11,700 nt of DNA from Chitinophagaceae bacterium UBA2467 (GTDB lineage Bacteria; Bacteroidota; Bacteroidia; Chitinophagales; Chitinophagaceae). The position numbers and the translations under genes were made by a program. Positions 6,020 to 11,700 of this stretch are shown here, piece after piece. How positions within the stretch are numbered: the first letter of the stretch is position 1; every line of letters begins with the position of its first letter. Under the pieces are notes generated by a model that searched no databases, was not told the DNA's origin, and worked only from the letters and a program-made list of their open reading frames with translations. The DNA lies in NCBI GenBank assembly GCA_002342205.1, contig DDPN01000116.1, forward strand, positions 355-12,054. Direction: 5' to 3'.

Positions 6020-7279
6020 TTATTTACTTCTAATCGCCACTACGGGATCCATTTTTGCGGCTTGACGGGCTGGCACAAATCCTGCAATCACACCAACCAG
6101 AATGCAGATTCCTATTGCAAGAAACATGTTAGAAGAAGAAATGAAGACGGGGAAATTAAGTGCGTTCGTAAGAATCTGTGTCAGGATAAATACAAGCGAA
6201 AGTCCAATGACACCCCCGATGATACATAAAAAGGAAGATTCAAGTAAGAACTCAGTCAGGATCACTCCACTTTTAGCTCCGATAGCTTTTTTAAGTCCAA
6301 TTTGACTGGTTCTTTCTCGAACTGTCACAAACATAATATTGGCAACTCCAAACATTCCCACTATTAAGGAGAGGGTAGCAATGGCCCATCCGCCAATATT
6401 TACGTTGACAAAAATGTCACCAATTACTTTGCTGAAATCATTGATATCATTCAATGCAAAATTTTCTTCTTGTGTGGGCGAAAGTCTTCTGATTGCTCTC
6501 ATTGAACCGGCTAGTTCATCTTTTACTGCCTTGCTACTAAATCCAGGTTTGCCTTGTACCATGATCAATGGATCAGCTCTGAGCTCATTCATAAAGGTTC
6601 TGCCGAAACGATAGGGAGTAAAAAGGCTGTTGTCAAATTGCCAACCCCCATCACCAAGCATACTCTTGCCCTGTTTTTTTATTACTCCGATCACTAGAAT
6701 TTTCTTTCCTCTTACTTCAACAAATTTTTCAAGTGCTAGGGCAGGGTTGCCAAACAATTTTTCGGCTACTTCGTTTCCAATGACACCAACATTGGCTGCA
6801 TTCTCAAATTCTCTCTCGGCGATGGAACGGCCACTTGCGATTTCTACGGATTGAATTTTTTCAAAATCTTCATTGATGCCGTGAATATTTACACCGCTTA
6901 ACTGATTACCGGCAAATTCCACCGCATTGTTGATTTGAATATGGAATGCTACAAATTGAGCGGTGCTTGTTCTTTCTTTGATCTCTTGTACTTCAACATA
7001 CCGGGGAGAAGGTCTTTTGACATACTTCCACCAAGGATAGTCTGGACCACCACCGCTATACTCCCATTTATCAATGTAGATGGTGTTGTTTCCTAATGAT
7101 TTTATTTCATTTTGAATATTCTGCTCCAAACTATTCACTGTGGCTAGTACGCCAATAATGCAAAAGATGCCTATGGTAATGCCAAAGAGAGACAAAAACG
7201 TCCTTAATTTATTCTTCCACAGTTCCTGGACTGCCATTTTGAAACTGCTGGCAATGATCTCTATTGTTCGGCGGAGCAT
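6020..7279 (-). CDS. FtsX/MacB-type ABC transporter permease
   Basis: A 419-residue protein from the ATG at 7279. It has a TM helix at about 26-47 (LRTFLSLFGITIGIFCIIGV), a large extracytoplasmic MacB-like domain at about 50-290, and three TM helices at about 296-318, 346-370 and 383-405. The FtsX hallmarks are VRERTSQIGLKKAIGA (320-335) and the terminal FVPARQAAKMDPVVAIRSK. KWEYSGGGPDYPWWKYVKRP (71-90) resembles a Bacteroidota subfamily I recall. MacB-type permeases pair with a separate ATPase and couple ATP hydrolysis to moving peptides, lipids or drugs across the envelope; no ATPase gene is in the window, so the partner must lie elsewhere. The open frame extends upstream to 7420, but that part overlaps prfC and looks non-coding. 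ATG 7297 (425 residues) is an alternative; 7279 gives the short amphipathic lead usual before TM1. Substrate unknown. Confidence 0.87.
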   Translation of the reverse strand: MLRRTIEIIASSFKMAVQELWKNKLRTFLSLFGITIGIFCIIGVLATVNSLEQNIQNEIKSLGNNTIYIDKWEYSGGGPDYPWWKYVKRPSPRYVEVQEIKERTSTAQFVAFHIQINNAVEFAGNQLSGVNIHGINEDFEKIQSVEIASGRSIAEREFENAANVGVIGNEVAEKLFGNPALALEKFVEVRGKKILVIGVIKKQGKSMLGDGGWQFDNSLFTPYRFGRTFMNELRADPLIMVQGKPGFSSKAVKDELAGSMRAIRRLSPTQEENFALNDINDFSKVIGDIFVNVNIGGWAIATLSLIVGMFGVANIMFVTVRERTSQIGLKKAIGAKSGVILTEFLLESSFLCIIGGVIGLSLVFILTQILTNALNFPVFISSSNMFLAIGICILVGVIAGFVPARQAAKMDPVVAIRSK

Positions 7280-7282
7280 ATG

Positions 7283-7290
7283 CAAATGTA
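7283..7290 (-). promoter_or_regulatory. putative -7 element TACATTTG for the permease gene
   Basis: A perfect TAnnTTTG match with an upstream TTG 22 bases away, so both promoter contacts are present. It ends 3 bases before ATG 7279 and lies downstream of ATG 7297. If used, the transcript would start at the ATG at 7279 (leaderless) or serve the internal ATG at 7237. It may be chance. Confidence 0.35.
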
Positions 7291-7348
7291 GATTCATTTT
7301 TTTGCCATTTCCCAACAAATTGACAAGCGGTAAATACAAGGGGTGGCT

Positions 7349-7356
7349 TACCTTTG
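7349..7356 (+). promoter_or_regulatory. putative -7 element TACCTTTG for prfC
   Basis: A perfect TAnnTTTG match on the plus strand, 10 bases before the prfC ATG at 7367, which predicts a 5' leader of about 5 bases. It overlaps the codons that a GTG start at 7343 would need, so it supports the ATG. The nearest TTG (7320-7322) is 26 bases upstream, longer than usual. Confidence 0.5.
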
Positions 7357-7366
7357 CGCGGCAACC

Positions 7367-8950
7367 ATGAAGTATCAAAGCGAAATAGCAAAAAGGCGCA
7401 CATTCGCCATCATCTCTCACCCCGACGCAGGTAAAACTACTTTGACCGAGAAGTTCCTATTATTCGGCGGTGCAATCCAAGTGGCTGGGGCTGTAAAAAG
7501 TAACAAGATTAAAAAGCATGCGACCAGCGATTTTATGGAAATCGAACGTCAGCGGGGTATTTCCGTCGCTACGTCGGTTATGAGTTTTGAGTACAATGGA
7601 ACGTTGATTAATTTATTGGATACACCCGGGCACAAGGACTTTGCTGAGGATACATTCCGCACGCTGACTGCTGTAGATAGTGTCATATTGGTAGTGGATA
7701 GTGTGAATGGGGTCGAGGAGCAGACCCGTCGATTGATGGAAGTTTGTCGGATGCGAGATACCCCTGTTATTCTTTTCATCAATAAAATGGACAGGGATGG
7801 GAAAAATCGTTTTGATCTTTTGGAGGAGGTCGAAAAGGAATTGTCAATTGAGCTTCACCCCATGACGTGGCCCATTAATAGCGGTAAAGATTTTAAAGGG
7901 GTATATAACATCGCAGCCAAAAACTTATTGTTATTCCAAGCCGGTACAAAGGGAAATGAAGGTAATCTTACCATCACGGATCTAACGGATCCTATACTAG
8001 AGGAGCGACTGGGTGAAAAAGATGCTGCGGTACTGCGTGAAGATGTTGAACTAATAGACGGCGTACACGGTGCATTAGATGTAGAACGTTATTTAAAAGG
8101 TAAGGTTGCGCCAGTTTTCTTTGGTAGTGCAATTAACAATTTTGGCGTGCGTGAAATGTTAGATACATTCATTCGCATTGCTCCGACTCCCCAAATGCGT
8201 CAGACCTCTGCACGAGTAGTGCAACCCCAAGAAGAGAAAATGACGGGCTTTGTTTTTAAGATTCATGCCAACTTGGATCCTAAGCATCGAGACCGAATTG
8301 CTTTTTTGCGAATCTGTTCTGGAAAATTTGAGCGAAATAAATATTATCATCATGTTCGTTTAGACAAGGATATTCGTTTCAGTAATCCTTATTCTTTCAT
8401 GGCAAGGGATAAGAGTATTATTGAAGATGCCTATGCAGGCGACGTGGTAGGCTTATTTGATACGGGCAATTTTAAAATAGGAGATACGCTCACAGAAGGG
8501 GAAGATTTCTATTTTACAGGCATCCCTTCCTTCTCTCCAGAGATTTTTAAAGAGGTTGTCAACAAAGACCCTTTAAAAACTAAACAATTAGAAAAAGGCT
8601 TATTACAGTTGACTGATGAAGGAGTGGCGCAGTTATTTACACAATTTGGCGGCACCAAAAAGATTATAGGTTGTGTAGGGGAGTTACAATTTGAGGTAAT
8701 TCAATACCGGCTTTTACATGAATATGGAGCTTCTGTAGTATTCAATTCGCTACCTTTTTACAAGGCCTGTTGGTTAACGACTAATAAGCAAACTGTATTA
8801 GAAGATTTTCTACGGTTCAAACAGGCTAATGCCGGAGTGGATAAAGATGGAAATCCAGTTTACTTAGCGCAAAGTGAGTGGTTTTTGAATACGGAAATAT
8901 CAAATAATCCTGACATTCAGTTTCATTTTACCAGTGAGATTCACCGATAA
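7367..8950 (+). CDS. prfC: peptide chain release factor 3 (RF3)
   Basis: A 527-residue translational GTPase (E. coli RF3 is 529) that uses GTP to eject RF1/RF2 from the ribosome after termination. G1 is SHPDAGKT at 17-24, directly after the RF3-type AKRRTFAIIS lead; switch I region DFMEIERQRGISV is at 55-67; G3 DTPGH is at 85-89; G4 NKMD is at 139-142. LYRLLHEYGAS-type text near the C-terminus (QFEVIQYRLLHEYGASVVF) is the RF3 C-terminal domain rather than that of EF-G. ATG 7367 is preferred over GTG 7343, because homologues begin about 8 residues before AKRRTF and the GTG lies upstream of the promoter match. No Shine-Dalgarno is present. It stands alone, diverging from the permease and converging on purB with a 3-base gap. 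Confidence 0.96.
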   Translation: MKYQSEIAKRRTFAIISHPDAGKTTLTEKFLLFGGAIQVAGAVKSNKIKKHATSDFMEIERQRGISVATSVMSFEYNGTLINLLDTPGHKDFAEDTFRTLTAVDSVILVVDSVNGVEEQTRRLMEVCRMRDTPVILFINKMDRDGKNRFDLLEEVEKELSIELHPMTWPINSGKDFKGVYNIAAKNLLLFQAGTKGNEGNLTITDLTDPILEERLGEKDAAVLREDVELIDGVHGALDVERYLKGKVAPVFFGSAINNFGVREMLDTFIRIAPTPQMRQTSARVVQPQEEKMTGFVFKIHANLDPKHRDRIAFLRICSGKFERNKYYHHVRLDKDIRFSNPYSFMARDKSIIEDAYAGDVVGLFDTGNFKIGDTLTEGEDFYFTGIPSFSPEIFKEVVNKDPLKTKQLEKGLLQLTDEGVAQLFTQFGGTKKIIGCVGELQFEVIQYRLLHEYGASVVFNSLPFYKACWLTTNKQTVLEDFLRFKQANAGVDKDGNPVYLAQSEWFLNTEISNNPDIQFHFTSEIHR

Positions 8951-8953
8951 TTT

Positions 8954-10300
8954 TTAATTGATTGGCGCGTGCACACCTGTGTAGTTATGTGGCGTGATTT
9001 GTTTTAATTCTTTTTTTAGCGCAGCTGATATATTTAAAGAGTCAACAAAGCGATGTATTGTTTTTTGATCAATTTTTCGCTGCCCTCTTGTCAAGTCTTT
9101 TAGCGCTTCATAGGGATTTGGATATTTCTCCCGACGTAAAATCGTCTGTATTGCTTCGGCAACTACGGCCCAATTTGAATCGAGATCCTCATAAATTTTT
9201 GCATCATTAAGCAATAACTTATTTAGTCCTTTTTCAATCGAGCGAAATGCGATCAGCGTGTGCGCGACAGGAACTCCTAAATTTCGTAGTACTGTAGAAT
9301 CGGTGAGATCTCTTTGAAGCCTTGAAATGGGGAGTTTGTTAGCGAGATGTTCAAAAATCGCATTGGCTAATCCTAAATTTCCTTCGGCATTTTCAAAATC
9401 GATGGGGTTTACTTTGTGCGGCATAGCAGAGGACCCCACTTCTCCTTTTTTTGTTTTTTGTAAAAAGTACTCTAATGAAATATAGGTCCAGACATCTCGA
9501 CACCAGTCAATTAATATCGTATTGATCCTGCGCATCGTATCCAGTTGCGCAGCCAATTGATCGTAATGTTCAATTTGAGTCGTGTGTTGCTGTCTGGTTA
9601 ATCCAAGGTTGGACAAAAATTCGTTTCCAAACTTTATCCAATCTGTTTTTGGGAAAGCTACATGATGGGCATTGAAGTTACCTGTAGCTCCACCAAATTT
9701 ACCAGTGAATGGGATACCGATAAACTGTTCAATTTGCGCCTGAAGTCTTTCTACAAATACGGCGATTTCTTTGCCTAAACGCGTGGGAGATGCCGGCTGA
9801 CCATGGGTGCGAGCAAGTAAAGGAATATCAATCCACTTTGTGGCTAATAATTGTAGTTCTGTTTTTAAGTTTAATAAATTAGGAAGGTATTCGTACTCAA
9901 TCGCGTGTTTCCAAGCTAGTGGTACAGCGGTGTTGTTGATGTCTTGTGAAGTGAGTCCAAAATGAACCCATTCGAGTTGTGCCTCAGCTCCCCAGGTTTT
10001 TAGTTTTTCTTTGATGAAATACTCTACTGCTTTCACGTCATGATTTGTGGTCCTTTCGATCTCTTTAATCTTTGCCGCATCTTCAAAAGAAAACTCTTCT
10101 ATGAGTGATTTTAATTTCTTTTTTGTTGCAGTGGTTAATGAAAAAAACTTCTTTTTTTCAAGGGCTAACAAATATTCCACCTCAACCCAAACGCGGTACT
10201 TATGAAGTCCATATTCAGAGAAAAACTCATCTAATTGATGTACTTGAGCATAATAGCGTCCATCAATTGGAGAAATAGCATTTAATGTGTTTAGTTCCAT
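8954..10300 (-). CDS. purB: adenylosuccinate lyase
   Basis: A 448-residue member of the fumarase/aspartase superfamily, of the E. coli PurB type (456 residues) by its start LNAISPIDGRYYAQV. It cleaves SAICAR to AICAR and adenylosuccinate to AMP, both releasing fumarate, in de novo purine synthesis and the purine cycle. Visible motifs are TTNHDVKAVEYF at 84-95, GLTSQDINN at 115-123, ARTHGQPASPTR with the catalytic His166, and the signature GSSAMPHKVNP at 289-299 carrying the catalytic serine of the flexible loop. No key residue is missing. No other pur gene is adjacent. It diverges from mqnA over 59 bases containing a perfect 12-base palindrome. I see no TAnnTTTG match on its side and no Shine-Dalgarno. 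Confidence 0.96.
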   Translation of the reverse strand: MELNTLNAISPIDGRYYAQVHQLDEFFSEYGLHKYRVWVEVEYLLALEKKKFFSLTTATKKKLKSLIEEFSFEDAAKIKEIERTTNHDVKAVEYFIKEKLKTWGAEAQLEWVHFGLTSQDINNTAVPLAWKHAIEYEYLPNLLNLKTELQLLATKWIDIPLLARTHGQPASPTRLGKEIAVFVERLQAQIEQFIGIPFTGKFGGATGNFNAHHVAFPKTDWIKFGNEFLSNLGLTRQQHTTQIEHYDQLAAQLDTMRRINTILIDWCRDVWTYISLEYFLQKTKKGEVGSSAMPHKVNPIDFENAEGNLGLANAIFEHLANKLPISRLQRDLTDSTVLRNLGVPVAHTLIAFRSIEKGLNKLLLNDAKIYEDLDSNWAVVAEAIQTILRREKYPNPYEALKDLTRGQRKIDQKTIHRFVDSLNISAALKKELKQITPHNYTGVHAPIN

Positions 10301-10323
10301 GGATAATTTAGATTACCAGCGTT

Positions 10324-10335
10324 GTTAGGCCTAAC
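10324..10335. promoter_or_regulatory. perfect 12-base palindrome between purB and mqnA, possible operator
   Basis: GTTAGGCCTAAC equals its own reverse complement. It overlaps the first four bases of the mqnA -7 element and lies 24 bases from the purB start, where a dimeric regulator could affect both genes. No regulator is known to me for this sequence. Confidence 0.3.
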
Positions 10336-10339
10336 TTTG
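10332..10339 (+). promoter_or_regulatory. putative -7 element TAACTTTG for mqnA
   Basis: A perfect TAnnTTTG match, 20 bases before the TTG start of mqnA, giving a leader of about 15 bases. A TTTA 21 bases upstream is a 3-of-4 match to the -33 TTTG. Confidence 0.55.
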
Positions 10340-10359
10340 CACCCGTAAAATTAATTCAA

Positions 10360-11097
10360 TTGGAGAAGATACGGGTAGGTATTGTTAATTATTTAAACAC
10401 CAAGCCTTTATTAGTTGGTTTACGAAAATTACAGGAAGCAGGACAAATTGAATTGATAGAAGATTATCCCGCTCGAATTGCCACTTTATTGGCAAAAAAA
10501 GGAATAGATATGGGTTTGGTTCCAGTTGCGGCACTTCCAACGATTCCAGATCATTCTATAGTGGGTTCTTATTGTATTGCAACGAATGGAGAAGTTGGTT
10601 CTGTTTGTTTGTTTAGTCAGCAACCAATTGAGCAGGTGACGCGAGTGATTCTTGATTATCAAAGCAGAACCTCTGTACAATTGGCTCGTCTGCTTTTTAG
10701 CCAGTATTGGAAAAAAGAAGTCGAATTTATCCCGGCTGTTAATGAGATGTATATCGATGAAATAAAAGGATCAACAGCTGGCATTATCATAGGTGATCGG
10801 GCATTAGAGGCGCGTTCCCATTTTCCTTATATCTATGATCTTGGGGTAGCTTGGAAAACTTTTACGAATCTTCCCTTTGTATTTGCTGTTTGGGCTTCAG
10901 TAGTGCCACTTTCTAAGAAATTTATTACTCTTTTTGATGAAGCCAATGGGGTAGGATTCACCCAGTTAAAAGAAGTAGTTACTGCAAATCAACAGTCAAC
11001 AAAATATGATCTTTATCATTACTATACCACCAATATTGATTACCGAATAACCGCTGAAAAGGAAGAAGCAATTCGGTTATTTCTTCAAAAATTGTAG
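10360..11097 (+). CDS. mqnA: chorismate dehydratase MqnA (futalosine pathway of menaquinone)
   Basis: A 245-residue protein with the MqnA pattern: RVGIVNYLNTKPL at 5-17, IDMGLVPVAAL at 49-59, the ATNGEVGSVCLFSQQPI block at 74-90, ILDYQSRTSVQLARLL at 97-112, GIIIGDRAL at 141-149 and YDLGVAWKTFTNLPFVFAVW at 159-178. The enzyme dehydrates chorismate to 3-[(1-carboxyvinyl)oxy]benzoate, the first step of the futalosine route, in the cytoplasm, so the organism probably makes menaquinone this way. No ATG is available at a suitable place. TTG at 10360 gives exactly the short lead expected before the first beta-strand, and an upstream in-frame ATT (10354) is the only close alternative. The other mqn genes are not in this window. 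It ends 16 bases from the FkbM gene. Confidence 0.92.
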   Translation: MEKIRVGIVNYLNTKPLLVGLRKLQEAGQIELIEDYPARIATLLAKKGIDMGLVPVAALPTIPDHSIVGSYCIATNGEVGSVCLFSQQPIEQVTRVILDYQSRTSVQLARLLFSQYWKKEVEFIPAVNEMYIDEIKGSTAGIIIGDRALEARSHFPYIYDLGVAWKTFTNLPFVFAVWASVVPLSKKFITLFDEANGVGFTQLKEVVTANQQSTKYDLYHYYTTNIDYRITAEKEEAIRLFLQKL

Positions 11098-11113
11098 CAA
11101 ATTAAGTAGCCTT

Positions 11114-11700
11114 TTAATTCCTAAAGGCAAAGATATTCAGTTGTAAATCGTAGGGATGAGTTGAATTCTTTTGTTGAAAAGGGTGCGTGAATATTGGGGC
11201 TGCCTCTCTAATATAATAGCTGAAACCTGCTTGTTGTAATAGTGATAGAATTGCAGTTAATTTTTCTTGTTCTTCAAAGGTGCCGTGGTACTCCACAAAA
11301 AGGTGCTGTACATTCATCAGATTAGATGTGCAGTCTTTCAAAACCTCCCACTCAGCTCCTTCAATATCTATTTTCAAGAAGTCAATTTTTTGATTTAGAT
11401 AGTCTTTTAATCGAACAGCAGCTACTTCAACACAATTCTCACTTTTTGTCAAGATAATTCCACTTGCCATTCCTTTTTTGGCAGCGAAACTGATTCTTGT
11501 ATTTTCTACCCAAACTGCGGCTTGATTGCATTGGATATCTTGTAATTGATAAGATTCTATATTTTTTTGTAAGAGGGCATAATTCTGCGGGTCGGGCTCA
11601 AAAGCTATAATGGTTGCAGCTGGAAATTGTCTCTTAAAATAAAGAACACTGAGTCCAATATTAGCTCCGCAGTCAATAATTGTTGGATTGCTGGAAAGAG
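11114..11700 (-). CDS. FkbM-family SAM-dependent methyltransferase (5' end outside window)
   Basis: The minus-strand frame stays open from the TAA at 11114-11116 to the window end, giving about 195 C-terminal residues. The ATG at 11470 is internal, since the conserved core lies upstream of it. Reading inward from the edge one finds PTIIDCGANIGLSVLYFKRQ (SAM-binding motif I), then AFEPDPQNYALLQKN (acidic end of strand 2 with the FkbM EPDP signature), and later FLKIDIEGAEWEVLK, the hallmark D-x-E-G-A-E motif of the family. Family members O-methylate sugars, natural products or surface glycans; the substrate cannot be told here. The N-terminus and any glycosyltransferase neighbours lie beyond the window. 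It converges on mqnA with a 16-base gap. Confidence 0.88.
   Translation of the reverse strand, partial: LSSNPTIIDCGANIGLSVLYFKRQFPAATIIAFEPDPQNYALLQKNIESYQLQDIQCNQAAVWVENTRISFAAKKGMASGIILTKSENCVEVAAVRLKDYLNQKIDFLKIDIEGAEWEVLKDCTSNLMNVQHLFVEYHGTFEEQEKLTAILSLLQQAGFSYYIREAAPIFTHPFQQKNSTHPYDLQLNIFAFRN

Noticed and set aside
7343..7345. GTG start for prfC
   Set aside because: It is upstream of the likely -7 element and adds eight residues that RF3 does not need; ATG 7367 fits better.
7280..7420. Upstream extension of the permease (47 residues to the first ATG at 7420)
   Set aside because: It overlaps the opposite-strand prfC start, is rich in Cys and Pro without homology I recognise, and homologues begin about 20-25 residues before LRTFLS.
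11109..11128. Hairpin GCCTTT / AAAGGC at the mqnA-FkbM junction as a terminator
   Set aside because: It has a 6-bp stem with an 8-base loop and no T-run on either side, and it lies partly in the FkbM coding end; too weak to call.
11468..11470. ATG as the start of the FkbM gene
   Set aside because: The SAM-binding motif IIDCGANIG and the EPDP motif lie upstream in the same open frame, so this Met is internal.
1..11700. Mobile elements, CRISPR arrays, phage or defence islands
   Set aside because: No transposase, integrase, Cas, restriction or toxin-antitoxin motifs, and no regularly spaced direct repeats were seen on either strand.

Overview
The window looks like a stretch of chromosome from a member of the Bacteroidota, most likely near the Chitinophagales. 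The supports are: (a) repeated matches to the Bacteroidota sigma-factor -7 consensus TAnnTTTG just upstream of genes; (b) almost no Shine-Dalgarno sequences; (c) MqnA, the first enzyme of the futalosine route to menaquinone; (d) an exported PapD-like chaperone and a FtsX-type permease of types I associate with this phylum. DNA is moderately AT-rich, genes are tightly packed, and I see no insertion sequence, CRISPR array, integrase or phage gene. The lineage call is inference from these marks, not from a search.

Layout. Bases 1-2214 hold the C-terminal part of a large outer-membrane-type protein (+, cut by the window start) and, tail to tail with it, an exported PapD-like chaperone (-). Bases 2284-2403 hold a tRNA-Leu(CAA) gene and its terminator (-), preceded by hscB (-). 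Diverging from hscB is a free-standing lysine-ketoglutarate-reductase-like enzyme (+, 2998-4200). A minus-strand run follows: FtsX/MacB-type permease, tsaD, then trmN, with 29 and 6 base gaps. From 7367 on, prfC (+), purB (-), mqnA (+) and an FkbM methyltransferase (-, cut by the window end) alternate in direction.

How it fits together. Most genes are core housekeeping: Fe-S cluster assembly (HscB), tRNA modification (TsaD and TrmN next to each other, plus a tRNA gene), translation termination (RF3), purine synthesis (PurB) and menaquinone synthesis (MqnA). The less ordinary part is the first 2.2 kb, where a beta-barrel protein with C-terminal Ca-loop/Ig-like modules meets a PapD-like chaperone. 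This resembles a chaperone-usher pair with the genes convergent rather than in one operon. All four convergent junctions are extremely tight (4-base overlap, then gaps of 2, 3 and 16 bases), and the only convincing intrinsic terminator is the one behind the tRNA. Divergent junctions carry compact promoters, several so close to the start codon that near-leaderless mRNAs are predicted. I did not find a clearly new defence or mobile system here.
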